Assembly: GCA_019973155.2 (NCBI GenBank)
Contig: BPQB01000047.1
Coordinates: 1 to 64,000, forward strand
Direction of reading: 5' to 3'
DNA: 64,000 bases
Source: Phanerochaete sordida
Taxonomy: Eukaryota > Basidiomycota > Agaricomycetes > Polyporales > Phanerochaetaceae
Shown here: one piece after another, positions 47,581 through 58,494 of the stretch
Layout: each line of letters opens with the position of its first letter
Numbering within the stretch: position 1 is the stretch's first letter
Position numbers and translations under genes: made by a program
The notes under the pieces: generated by a model
Told to the model about the DNA's origin: nothing
The model's input: only the letters and a program-made list of their open reading frames with translations
Database searches by the model: none

Positions 47581-49250
47581 GCGCGCCTGGGCGCGGGGAT
47601 GCGGGCGAGGCACGAAGTTTTCTCGGCGGATCTTGTCGGGCATAGCTGGGCAGCGCATGTGCTGTCCGCTCAGCGGTCTCGCGTCAGCCGGCCGACGAGA
47701 CGCAGGGAAGCCCGCAGTAAGCATGTCCGTTTGTGCACATGCTGCTGACAATTGACTGGCTGCGAAGACTCGTGCTTCCGCAAGTGAAAACGTCAATCTT
47801 TGTCAAGAATCGCGCTGCCCAGGTATGTCAGGCTTATCTCCCGTATCTCCTTCCTGACATGTCTATGATCTGCACGCTCGCTCTCAGTCAGTACCCGGCG
47901 TCGGCAGTGCCGCGAATTCCACCGCCAGGGTCGGAAGCGTGCAAAGGATCTCCCATCCAAGCCTCAAAGGACTACGGAGCATCCCACCCATCCCAGGCTG
48001 TCCAAGCTCATCAACGGTTTACTCAGCACAACCCACGACGCCCGCTTTGACGATTGGCGACGTCCTGCAACGACGACACTTCGGGCACGATTTGCCGCCA
48101 GGCTGTTGCGCACGCCAGAGTCTTCTCGCCATGCAATTCGTCTTCCCCGCATCCTACCCCAGCTCCCTCCGGGGCAGAAGCTCGTTTTCCCGCCTTCTTC
48201 CGCTTCTATTCTTGCAGCTCGCGCAAAACGGTCACCAGGGCCCCGAGGGGGATGATCTGTTCACACCTTTTCGCTCTGCATTCTTACTCCGTCCCGGCAC
48301 CTCCCCCGTGCTGCGTCGTGGGTGCGCCGTGCACCGCCCAGGCGCGGAGCATGGCCTGCGCAGCGCTGGCCAGTCCTTGGCCCGCCGCCTCCGCTGGTCG
48401 GCACATCTGGGGCCTGCCGGAGCGACCGCTCGCTCGACCGCGCGTTCCAGACGCCGCGCGCCACGGCAGACGAGGGCGGGACCGCGCGCTTACGTCAGAG
48501 ACCTCGGCCGGCAAAGCTCCCGCCGGGCGCCTCGACGGCGACGGTGGAGACAATCGCCGCGTATGCCCGACGCTGCCGAGGATCGATGCCGTACGCTGCA
48601 TTCCTCCGGGGCCCGCGGGCGTGCGCTGCGCCTTGCCCGCGCGGCGGCGGGGGAGCTCGCCCTGGTCGCGGCCGCGCACCTTGAGCTTGTTTGGCAGGTG
48701 TATTCGCGGAGGAGGTGCCTGGGTGAGTGCCTGCACCGCTCTGCGTCGTCGGGGCCGGATCATAACGACTCTGTGGCGTCGCCGCGGCGCTCGATCAGCC
48801 AAATTTGCGACGAGATCTGGCGAGATGCGTCGTGAACGTTCCCGCTCCAACCGCTCTCCCCGCCGTCATTGGGTGGAGTCAGGGTCACTTGACCGCGTCC
48901 CCCGCACGAACTCTCCCCAGCGCGTTCCTGCTGCGATCTTTGCGACGGAGACGCTGGGTGGGGACGAGTAAACGCACAAGATGGGCACGAAAAGACGGGC
49001 GGGACGAAGGAGGGATTGTCGTGTTTCGGAAGGAAAACTTTTCTCCGACAGGGTAGAAGGTTCCACGGGCAAACGAGCCCCCGAAGACGAAGGTCCGGAA
49101 GCGCTGTTCTTCCCGCCGGCGAAGGCGCGAGGCAAGGGGGGCCCCGACGCGCTCCACCCCCGGATGACAGCCATGTGCTGCACTCTCCAGCTTCCCTTTT
49201 TGCGCAGGGATGTTCCAATGTTCCCTACGAGGTGATGTCATCCGAAATTT

Positions 49251-49314
49251 GCGACGGTCGTGCGCTCGGCCGTCGCAAGCGGGTTCTGGGAGGGGCCCCT
49301 TCGCCTGCTATAAA
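49251..49314 (+). promoter_or_regulatory. promoter elements of the sugar transporter gene
   Basis: GCGACGG at 49251-49257 and CCGTCGC at 49270-49276 form an inverted repeat giving CGG-N12-CCG. That is the form bound by zinc-cluster (Zn2Cys6) regulators. A TATAAA box follows at 49309-49314, about 165 bp before the ATG, which suggests a longish 5' leader. Binding-protein identity is unknown. Confidence 0.5.
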
Positions 49315-49477
49315 GCCTTCCCCGCTTCTGGAGCCCCAGATTGTCCTGTCTCCTCCTACTCCATCCCACCTCCTTCCGCTCCTCTCACGACCTCGCGAGC
49401 GCACCGTCTAGGCGGACACGACATCTTCCCTACCACTCCCCACCGCGACAAGCTAGCCTTGTGATCAATCGGTCGCG

Positions 49478-51329
49478 ATGGCTCTCTTCTATGCGTAAGT
49501 GTTCCTCGAGGTTTCACCGACGCTAGCAGCACTGACGTACCGCCGGCTGTGCAGACAAGGTGTGCCAATAGGCTACACCGCAATCATGCTCGCCCTCATG
49601 GCGTCCATGGGTGGTGTGAGTACCGACCTTCCCTTTTCTGGTCTTCCGCGCGATGGCTAACCGCCGCGTCTGCAGTTCATCTTCGGTTACGATACCGGTC
49701 AAATCTCCGATATCTTGCTCATGGACGACTTCCTCCTCCGCTTTGCGACATGTTCGGACAAGACGAACGCAGCAACCTGCCACTTCACGATCGTGCGCGA
49801 GGGTCTCATCGTCGCTTTGCTCTCGATCGGTACTTTGATCGGTGCCCTGCTTGGCGCCAGGTACGTCGTTCACCTCCGCGCTCTTGGCTCCGCGCGGGTA
49901 CTGACCAACGCGGCAGGATCGCTGACATGCTCGGTCGTCGGCGCGCAATGTCCACCGAGTGCGGTGTCTTCATCATTGGTGTCATCGTCCAAATCTGCTC
50001 CTTCGAGGCCTGGCCCCAGTTCGCCGTCGGTCGTCTCATCTCCGGTCTCGGTATCGGCGCGCTCTCCGCCGCCGTGCCCATGTACCAGGCCGAGACCGCG
50101 CCGCCGCAGATCCGTGGTACGCTCACCGCGACGTACCAGCTCTTCATCACCTTCGGTATCCTCGTCGCCTACGCCATCTCCATCGGCGCGCGCTACATCC
50201 CCGGCTCGGGCTCATGGCGCACCGTCATCGGCATCGGCATCCTCTGGCCCCTCATCCTCGGCTTTGGTATCCTCACCATGCCGGAGTCGCCCCGTTGGCT
50301 CGCGTCGCGCGGCCGCTACGACGAGGCGCGCGTGTCGCTCGCACGCTCTCGTGGCATTCCTCTCGAGGAGGCCGAGCACAACAAGATGATCCACCGCGAG
50401 CTCGAGGACATGCGCAGCGCGATCGAGTACGAGCAGTCCGTCAAGGCCGGCTTCATCGACTGCTTCAAGCCCGAGCGCAAGCAGCTCTACCGCACGCTCC
50501 TCATGATGACGCTGCAGATGTTCCAGCAGCTCACCGGTGCCAACTACTTCTTCTACGTACGTCCCTTCGCGTCTCCCCACTTGGCCGTGTGCTGACTATG
50601 TTCCTACAGTACGGCGCGACCGTCTTCCAGGCAGTCGGTATCAGCGACTCCTTCGTCACCCAGATCATCCTCGGCGCCGTCAACTTCGGCTGCACCTTCG
50701 GCGGCATGTACGTCATGGAGCGCTTCGGCCGCCGCCTGCCCCTCATCATCGGCGGCGTCTGGCAATCCATCTGGCTGTTCGTCTTCGCCGCCGCCGGTAC
50801 CGCCAAGGACCCGACGGAGAGCAAGAGCGTCGGTACGCTCATGATCGTCTCGGCCTGCCTCTTCATCCTCGGCTACGCGATGACGTGGGCGCCGGGCGTC
50901 TGGATCCTCACGGGCGAGACGTTCCCGACGCGCACGCGCTCGTACCAGGCGTCGCTCGCGGCGGGCAGCAACTGGCTGTGGAACTTCCTGCTCGCGTTCT
51001 TCACGCCGTTCATCACGAGCGCGATCAAGTACCGGTACGGCTTCGTCTTCGCGGCGTGCAACCTCACCGGCGCGGTCATCGTGTACCTCTTCCTCTACGA
51101 GAGCTCCGACCTCTCGCTCGAGAGCGTCGACATGATGTACTGCGACCCGAACTGCAAGCCGTGGACGAGCCGCACCTGGGCGCCCGAGGGCTTCGCGGAC
51201 CGCGACGACATCGTCGAGGCGGGCCGCGCGGCCGAGAACCGCAAGAGCCCCGAGGGCGTCGAGGAAGCGCGCACAGAGAAGGTCGAGGAGCAGCCCGCCG
51301 GCTACTTCGAGCCCCCCGCCAAGGTGTAA
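49478..51329 (+). CDS. MFS sugar transporter (hexose type)
   Basis: Twelve-helix plasma-membrane sugar porter. Exons: MALFYA; QGVPIGYTAIMLALMASMGG; FIFGYDTGQISDILLMDDFL ending GALLGAR; then a long exon with IADMLGRRRAMSTECGVFI, VGRLISGLGIGALSAAVPMY, the QxxAETAPPQIRG signature, MPESPRWLASRGR, and QQLTGANYFFYY across the last intron. It continues with FGRRLPLIIGG, YAMTWAPGVWILTGETFPTR and LYESSDLSLESVDMMY. These are the standard motifs of the fungal hexose transporter family. Residues GYDTGQISD and QQLTGANYFFYYG place it with proton- or facilitated hexose carriers rather than glucose sensors, and the C-terminal tail is short (about 75 residues). The frame is intact and strongly GC3-biased. Introns occur after codon 6, after MASMGG, after LLGAR and in the YFFY segment. 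Confidence 0.92.
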
Positions 51330-52121
51330 CGCCGCCCTCCCCCACCACACATCCGCTCCTCTCGCCCGCATCGCTACCCCCCATCCCTCAAAACCCCGCA
51401 TACCTGTATTTCTACCCCTCTGTCAAGGCTGGCTCTCACGCACATTCTTTGGGGACCGCACGCACGCAACGCATCGCACGCACGCATCGCACAGATCTTG
51501 CATTCCATTCTTATATCAGTAATGTACTACTATAATACCCTGCGCACGCTACACAGTGGCTGGTGTTCTCTGTTCTTGTACTTTTGTAGCAATATACCAT
51601 TGGTCTCTCCTGCTCAATCATACCCAGCGCGCTGCCTTTGTTTGACTATGAAGTCGTTGATACCGCCATCCCGCGGAGAGCGCGGTCTGCGCTTTGATTG
51701 TTATCATGTAAGCAGAGTGGTAAGTAGTGTTGCTTATCCTGGTAACATCACAGACATTATCAAAGACTTAGTTTATCAGTTTGCCATACTTACACACTGT
51801 AAGTGTGCCCATGAACTTGGATCAGCACACCGTCGACGACTTCACACATCCAAACTCCTTGTGAGGCGACGTTTGAGGCTGTCGCCGTCTCTCAGCACTA
51901 CGTCCTTCCTATAGCTGTCCTCGAATATCCCCAATAACATCGGTGGTTGGCTCCTACCTCACCGACGCGTGTGCCCTGGGCTGCTGTTGGCAAACATCGT
52001 GGATACCGTAAGGTCAGTCTAGCCACCAAGTCCACCCTTCGCTCGAGTCCACAACCACCGAACGGGCACAATCTTTGTGGCACGGCCCTGGGAAGCTCGT
52101 ACAGGCAATAGGAGTGCTGGG
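51330..52121. other. 3' flank of the transporter and duplicated upstream region of the next gene
   Basis: From about 51.7 kb the sequence is homologous to 58.07-58.49 kb. It starts with a GTAAG-rich patch (GTAAGCAGAG then GGTAAGTAG) and continues to the ATG. No gene seen. Confidence 0.5.
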
Positions 52122-53300
52122 ATGTCGTCTCTTCTGTCTCGACTCGGCTCGTGGATCCTGGGCACCGGTGGGTCTCACAGCCGTTCGGTCTGGTGCTGTC
52201 TTCCTGACCATTCCGCAGGCTCGAACGCGCCGCACAACCCATCTCTCTCTGATATCCGCGAAGTCCGCCTGCTTCTGTGCCGTTTTGTCCCCGTCGAGCT
52301 TGCCGACATCATCCTACACAACGCCGAGTACTATCACGTCCGCGCGGCCCGCACTGCAGGACCACTGATTGTCTGCGACCTGCGCACGCACCGCGCAGAC
52401 GAGTGTGTGCTCTCGCTGAACTTCGCGGCGGACGACACGTCGGTGCTCGCAAGCGTCATACGCGTGGAGGCTCTCGTGCGTGGGCACGATCAGGGCTGGA
52501 GCGGGTTTCCGGAGGACAAGGGGACGGAGCGCAACGCGTGGACGTGGTACAGCATAGGATCTGCGGACCCTGCGACTCACGAAGAGCGACTTGCGACGAA
52601 CTTGCACGCGGTGCCGACCACGCAGACACACGGGCCATTCGTGTGGAAGCGCGACTCGGATGTCGTGGAGCTTCTGAAGCGTGAGAGGGTGTTGGAGTTA
52701 TGGGCGCATGCGAGGTGAGTCGCCGTTCGGTTCTGCCCGCGACGCTCTCAGAGCTGAGCGCACTGTGCGTTCGCAGGTTTCCCGGTTGGACGAATCACAT
52801 CGAGTATGCAGAACTGTCCGTAACCTGCTTTCCAGCGTAACGACATGCGAAGATCGACAGACATATACCACTTCACGAAGCTCGTGCTATTGCGAGCATT
52901 TGTTCTCGATACGCTCTCGCACAAATAAATTTCAGGATATACCTCCATAAGATCCCGCATACAGAGAAGCGGCATGTTGTCTGTGCTCCAGACAGCTGCC
53001 CTTCCGTGACCCTCGCGTTCCATGGTAATTGCCGTGCGGCGACTGCCTTTGCTCATGAGCAGCTCTGAGCTTTTCCTAACGCGCTTGATTACATGTCTGT
53101 GAGCAGGTGTGTATCGCAATTATATGGGCAGTCGCCTACGGCTACGCAGCGTGTATTGACGCGCTTTGCCCTGTAGACTCTCCGTCTAGGCCCCGGACGT
53201 GTGGGGCGAGTGCGCCGACGCCGGAAAACAAATATTCGCTCTGGGATGTGCTGTCCATTCAACGACCTCTCCACGACCCCATCGCGCACGCACAAGTGTT
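51690..53300. repeat. segmental duplication, copy 1 (partner 58060-59560)
   Basis: Covers the upstream region, the unknown-function gene and about 450 bp of 3' flank. Both copies are followed in the same direction by a glutaminase gene, so the duplicated unit probably included the glutaminase as well. Confidence 0.65.
52122..52840 (+). CDS. fungal protein of unknown function (HDQGWSG/ARFPGW family)
   Basis: Three exons: MSSLLSRLGSWILGTG; a long middle exon; and FPGWTNHIEYAELSVTCFPA ending at 52840. Visible motifs are VPVELADIILHNAEYYHVRA (an LPxELxxxIL..AEYW-like start), VRGHDQGWSGFPEDKGT followed by a WTWY box, LATNLHAVPTTQTH, and LELWAHARFPGWTNHIEYAE. This order recurs in many asco- and basidiomycete proteins for which I know no function. 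The pattern suggests a compact beta-rich domain but I see no catalytic residues. It precedes a glutaminase gene by 1 kb in the same direction. The same pair recurs at 58.5-64 kb. Confidence 0.75.
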
Positions 53301-53830
53301 CTCGTCTTCATATCGCTTCCGCGAGTGTCAATGAATTTGGCCAATCTCAGGTCGCGATTCAGGCCATAGCAGCCGTGATGAGAATCTGTGCGGCTGCAGA
53401 TGCCGATGCGTACAAACTCTTCGTGTAGGGCAGAAGACGGCTGCTCTGCAGGTAAGCGTTTGGCCAGTCTTGAGGCTTGGCTTGATGCGTGACCAACATT
53501 ACCATGGCAGCTTGCGCATTGACCAACTACGCCGCCTTCTTCTGATAGATGCCAGCGATGGAGGACGATGTTGAACTCAGTCCGCGAAGGAGCCGCATCT
53601 TCTCTGTCTCCGTAACAACTATATACTAGGTGTGTTCATCTTCCTGAGATCAGCATACTCAGGACGAACGGCGGGAAGCCACGAACTGCTGGATGCCCTC
53701 GAACGCTCGAATGTCGCGACAAGGTCGCTGAAGTTTGGCCTCAGCTCACACTAGACAGGTCCTGCTTCGCTCCTTTCCCCTCTTCCACTTCCCCAGCCTC
53801 GAACAGTCCCAAAGAGCTCTCGCCCATCCG
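52841..53830. other. intergenic, left part duplicated at 59.2-59.55 kb
   Basis: The 3' flank matches the flank of the 58.5-kb copy (ACGCGCTTGA then GAGCAGGTGTGTATCG). No gene seen. The right part is the upstream region of glutaminase 3. Confidence 0.45.
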
Positions 53831-56800
53831 ATGTACCTACAACACCTGCCAGCTTATTCTCTCCTGGTACTGGCCCTGTTCACCGCCACGTGTCGTGCAC
53901 AAGCACCGCTCAGCAATACGCTATGGCCGCAGTGGATTCCGCTCGCTGTGCGCAGTCCATATCTCAGCACCTGGCTGGACATAGCCGCGGGCCCAGAGAG
54001 CTGGCCGACCTTCTGGAACAATGTATGCAGTCTTGTCCTTTTCTTGGAACGGAGTTCTAACGTCGCCTTTCGGTACAGGCAGGTCTGGGCTGGACGGGCT
54101 TCATTGCTGTGGATAACGTCACATACGGGTGGCTGAGCCCGGGCGCCGGTGGGACACCGTCCGCCAACCTTGTTAACGTGCAGATAACTCCAACGCGAAC
54201 AATAATGACCCTAACGGCGGGCCCGATTGATATCAATATAACGTATCTCTCCCCAATAGAGGTAAACGCTCCGCACAATATACAAGATACATGACCTCAC
54301 TTATAGCAAGCCCAATGATCCAGTGAAGCAATCGCTTCCATTCACCTATGCATCCGTCAGTGTAGGGTCAAACGACGGCAAAAGTCACGCGGTACAAATC
54401 TATTGCGATATTACTACAGGTACGTGCCTCGTTCGCTGACCAGCCAGCCAGAGCTGATCGACAGAATGGTAGAATGGCTTTCGGGAAACCGCAGCGCCGA
54501 TGCAAACTGGAAGATCACGTCTTCGGGTGGAGTGATTTACCACGAGGCGTTCCTCTCCCATCCGGAAAGCCTCTTACAGCACAATGATCAAGCGGCAGAC
54601 GGAACAATTTACTTTGGACCTTTACAGGTCCGTTGCTCGTCATGAGATCTCAGCTATTGGTATCCATGCTGATTCCTTGCTCCAGACACCAAATACGACT
54701 TATCTCACAGATCAGAGATCCAACTGCCTTGCCTATTTCAATGCTACTGGAGAGTTGGCGGGTCCCATACTCCAAGGGCCGTTACCAATAACTGAGTAAG
54801 TAATTCATGTCTTCGCTAGCTACGGATCATGAACTTGACGCCCTTGTGATAGCGGCGGTGAACACATTTCGCTGGCAATGTCCGTTGACCTCGGTAATGT
54901 TTGGAGCACGACGAGGTCGGTTGTATGGACAGTCGGGATGCTCAGAGACCCGATAGCTCGTGTCATTACCCCATCAGGTGCTTCAGAGATGCGTAGTCCA
55001 GCTTGGCGTACTGAGACTAGCATTGATCAAGCGGACGTTTTGGTGGATCATCATCCATTTTTACGCATTCGCAGGCTACTGATACTCTCACTCCAGATCA
55101 AACAGTTTCTCGACGACTATGACGCCGCGGCGCAGCGTGCGGACGCTTTCGATCTCTCCCTGGCCTCCCGAGCGTCCGCAGTTTCATTGAATCTTGTAGA
55201 TCTCGTCTCCCTCGCGGCTCGACAGGTCATGGCGAGCACGGAGCTGACCGTCAGCAGCTCGGCGAGTAGCATCGATCCAGAAGACGTCAGGATGTACATG
55301 AAAAATACTGGCGGAAGTACATCGCCCGAAAGGATGAATCCAGTTGAAGTGATGTTCTCCGCGTTCCCTTTCTTCCTCTCGTTAAACGTGTCGTACGGAG
55401 CCTGGCTTCTCAAGCCCGTACTCGACTACGCAAGCTCACCGAACTGGAGCTATCCGTACGCACCTGGAGACATCGGTGCGCGCGAATTTGTTGGCCCTCT
55501 TCGGCCCTTTCACACCACGCGTACGCAGGCGACACCTATCCATATGCATCGGGAAGCTCGGTCGACAGCAGTCTGGACATAGAAGGCAAGTCAGCCGATG
55601 CATACACTATCGAATACTCATACGACTGCTTCTAGAAACGGGAAATATGCTTGTGATGGTACTTGCGCATGCGAGGGCCTCGGGGGATGGCTCGCTGATC
55701 GGTGGATACGTGTGTCTTGGCTTCGGTTGTGTGACATCTCGCTGACTCTGTCTATAGTATCAATTACTCAGGACGTGGGCGGACTATCTTGTGAACAATA
55801 CTTGGCTGCTGCGCCGCAAGAGGTACGTTCACAAGCAAAGTTTGGACCTCTAACAATAGACGTATCTCGCCAGCGTCACGTCAGACAGAGGTTCGCCGGC
55901 GAATTCGACGAACCTGGCTCTCAAGGGAATCATCGCCATTGGAGCGATGTCGCAAATGAGTGAGGCCGCACGGCAGCAAGAGGACGCAGCCCGTTACTCG
56001 GTGCGTGTCGTATCCTCTGCGCGAGCTATCTGCTCACCGCTGCGTAGAGCATCGCCCGATTGTACGCCAGCTCTTGGGCATCGCTGGCTGTGGGCTCTGA
56101 TCAGCATATACTCGCCGCCTTTGGGGATCCTGACCCATCCTGGACCCTCGCCTACAACCTTTTCGCTGATAAGTGGCTCGGAACGAACCTATTCAACGAC
56201 TCGGTAGAGCTGCTTCCATTCTTCTGCCGCTAGGGGCTCACTGAGCGACTGCACAGCTGCTCACCTCGGAGACAAAGTTCATACAGCACCTTTTTGGGTC
56301 GACAAAATTCTCGGGTCTGTCTCATCCTCTTATTGCGCTCTCACACATTAACGACAACGCACACTGCTAAAGGCGGTCCATCAATCAGCTACGAAGATAC
56401 TGACATGAATACTGGTATGTACTTTCACCTTCCCCCGTCCGTTCACGGTATCTCACGCCTGTGTCAAGCGTGGATCATGTTTACCGCCATGGCTATGAAT
56501 GACGATACCGTCCGCGACAGCTTGATTGACACCCTTTGGACGAAGCTTACGGCGCAGTTGACACCGCAAAGACTATCGACTATCTTGAGTCCCCAGCCGA
56601 GTAGGGCCGATGAGGGCGGTAGGTAAGTGGCCTCAGTCGCTCTTCATCTATGATTCTAATGTTACCAAAATGCTAGCCCCGGCGTCGGCGCAATATTTGC
56701 GCCGCTTGCATTTGCGTAAGCGAAGGTACACGCCAGCCTCTTTTCGAGCTAAAAAAAATCCGCAATAGCATTCCCAACGTTACTATCGTTGTCACCGACG

Positions 56801-57243
56801 TGGATGCCGGCAGTGACGGACCAACTGTCAGCAAACGTCCCTCCGGAGCGACCCAACATAGTCAGGCCTCAGAGCCGCAGATCAGACGCATCGCTGGAGC
56901 TGCCGCAGGAGGCGTCTGTGCATTGTTGATCAGCGGTACTGCTGGCTTCATGCTATGGCACAGAGGCTGCTGCGAAAAAATGTATGCTAGCGAAGATGGA
57001 CCGCGGTCACTCACGGAGCCCACGCCGTACACGTTCGTCTCCGAATACCCAGAGCAAAATGTTCAAAGCCTTGAGCAACAGGCTGGCTACGGATCTAAGC
57101 TGACTCGCGAAAGAACTCGTGCTTTCGTTGCACGCAGCGCGATATACTCGAGAGACTCTACAAGAGCTCCCATCGGAGGGTCACCTGGGGCGCAAGAGAT
57201 GCTGGAGGTCCCGCCACCGACGTATTATTCAGCACAGAGGTAG
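53831..57243 (+). CDS. GtaA-type glutaminase, membrane-anchored, paralogue 3
   Basis: The signal peptide MYLQHLPAYSLLVLALFTA ends near TCRA|QA, followed by LSNTLWPQWIPLAVRSPYLS. After short introns come GWTGFIAVDNVTYGWL, VNVQITPTRTIMTLTAGP, NITYLSPIE, EWLSGNRSADANWKITSSGG, LAMSVDLGNVWSTTRSVVWT, LVSLAARQVMASTELTVSSS, MFSAFPFFLSLNVSYGAWLL and ETGNMLVMVLAHARASGDGS. LALKGIIAIGAMSQMSEAAR follows. A membrane helix lies at about 56880-56960 (IRRIAGAAAGGVCALLISGT). The cytoplasmic tail ends VPPPTYYSAQR, a PPxY motif, but lacks the LRQEVEDLRQ heptads of paralogues 1 and 2. Lengths and frames look intact as far as hand splicing allows; junctions around 55.8 and 56.2-56.7 kb are the least certain. Confidence 0.75.
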
Positions 57244-57372
57244 AACGTAGGGTGGGATGTATATGATATGGTGTACAACAATTCAAAAGGTCTATGTATT
57301 TATCCCCACCGAAAATACTTGCAAGGCAAGATCGACAGCGCCGCTCCGCATGCGCATATCATACTGCACGAA

Positions 57373-57570
57373 CTCTTACGTCACCCTCCTCACACACGCT
57401 CCCACCTTTCCCCAAAAGTGCGTCCTGCGCGCGGCCTCCTCGTCTGGCGTGCGGCAGCACAACCCAACCCCAACGCACGCTGCCGCCACCCACGCCGCCA
57501 CCCACGCCTGCACGAGGAAGCCCGCGCTTGCCAGTGTGCGCATCACGGCGCACTCGCGCAGGTACGCCTA
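57373..57570 (-). pseudogene. C-terminal fragment resembling isoprenylcysteine methyltransferase (ICMT/Ste14 family)
   Basis: The minus strand is open for about 65 codons: AYLRECAVMRTLASAGF, a hydrophobic Ala/Val-rich stretch (AWVAAWVAAACVGVGLCC), then RTPDEEAARRTHF and VRRVT with a stop. The order W/Y-RE...hydrophobic helix...R-x-x-x-EE-x-x-x-R-x-x-F fits the end of ICMT-type membrane methyltransferases. The usual FGxEW is damaged. Nothing of the upstream domain is present. Confidence 0.4.
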
Positions 57571-57577
57571 GCCTGAG

Positions 57578-57679
57578 AGTGGTAACGTCCAGGGTTTACG
57601 GCAGGAGGTTGAGGACCTACGACAGGTTGTCCAGAGGCCCGCCGAACCGCCGCCGACCTACTACTCGGAAGGGGTTTGA
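57578..57679 (+). pseudogene. orphan tail of a fifth GtaA-type glutaminase
   Basis: 33 codons and a stop reading VQGLRQEVEDLRQVVQRPAE and then PPPTYYSEGV. This matches the cytoplasmic ends of paralogues 1 and 2 (LRQEVEDLRQVIHRLE, LRQEVDDLRQVVRRI). The heptads are absent from the adjacent paralogue 3, which has its own stop 335 bp earlier, so this is not simply its last exon. No catalytic part is present. Confidence 0.7.
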
Positions 57680-58494
57680 ACTTCGCTGTAAAAATTCGGA
57701 TGCACATGATGATCTCCCGCATATGATGTACATCCGTCTAGAACTGGCTATAGAGGCGTGCTGTAGCAAAGTGACGGCCAATACGGACTGTGAAAACATC
57801 CCAAAACGCATAACATGAACTTCAAGTTCCATCAACAAAATGGAGTGAAGCACAAAGTATCTGCCTACTGTTCCAGGCAGTGAGTGGAAGTGATTTGACA
57901 TGGGTAAACATACCCACCGCAGCTTGCGCTGCAGCGCGTAGCGGCGGTCGCGGTGAAGGGTTCACCGGGTCCGCCGTGTCAACCATCTCGACTGTGATAA
58001 GTATGCACTTTCTTGCACACACTCGAGCACATACCGTATGACTGGTGAGGCAGATTGACTGGTAACTACGCTAAGTAGCTGGTAAGGTGAAGGTAAGGTT
58101 ACAGATTGTTACCGAGTAAGCAGAGCGGTAAGTAGAGCTGCTTATGTAAGTCAAGTAATGTAAGTCTGTCCATGAACTTGGACCAGCACACTCCAGCACA
58201 TCGTCGACGACCTCGCACACCCAAACACCTTCAGAGGCGACGATTGGGATTGTCACCATCTCTCAGCACCACGCTCTTCCTGTACCTACCCTCTAATCTC
58301 CCTAATAACATGATCGGTCGTTTGTTCCTACGTCACCGACGCGCGTGCCTTGGGCTGCTCTTCCAAACATTGTGGGAGCCGTAAGGTCAGTCTAGCCAGC
58401 AAGTCCACCCTCCGTTCGAGTCCACAACCGCCGAACGGGCACAATCTGCGATATACGACCCTGTAAAGCTCGTACAGGCAATAGGAGTGCTGTA
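57680..58494. other. intergenic; right part is the duplicated upstream region
   Basis: 58.06-58.17 kb is dense in GTAAG/CTTAC words (GGTAAGGTGAAGGTAAGGTT, GAGTAAGCAGAGCGGTAAGT), and 58.17-58.49 kb matches 51.8-52.1 kb. No gene seen. Confidence 0.45.

Larger units (their letters stand above)
45809..49250. other. 3.4-kb GC-rich region without a defensible gene
   Basis: Many overlapping open frames exist only because of high GC. None has family resemblance or consistent splicing. An ATG at 46603 gives 27 codons (MLCGTSAEDLAVSL) after a strong E-box/CRE (CACGTGACGT near 46482-46491) and could begin an unrecognised gene, but I could not extend it. The motif TGCGGGG recurs (46424, 46462, 47574 and in reverse at 46474 and 47567). 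The last 600 bp are the likely distal promoter of the sugar transporter. Confidence 0.45.

Noticed and set aside
47156..48971. Several 100-300-codon open frames on both strands
   Set aside because: GC-driven. They overlap one another in all frames and show no conserved motif, splice structure or plausible starts.
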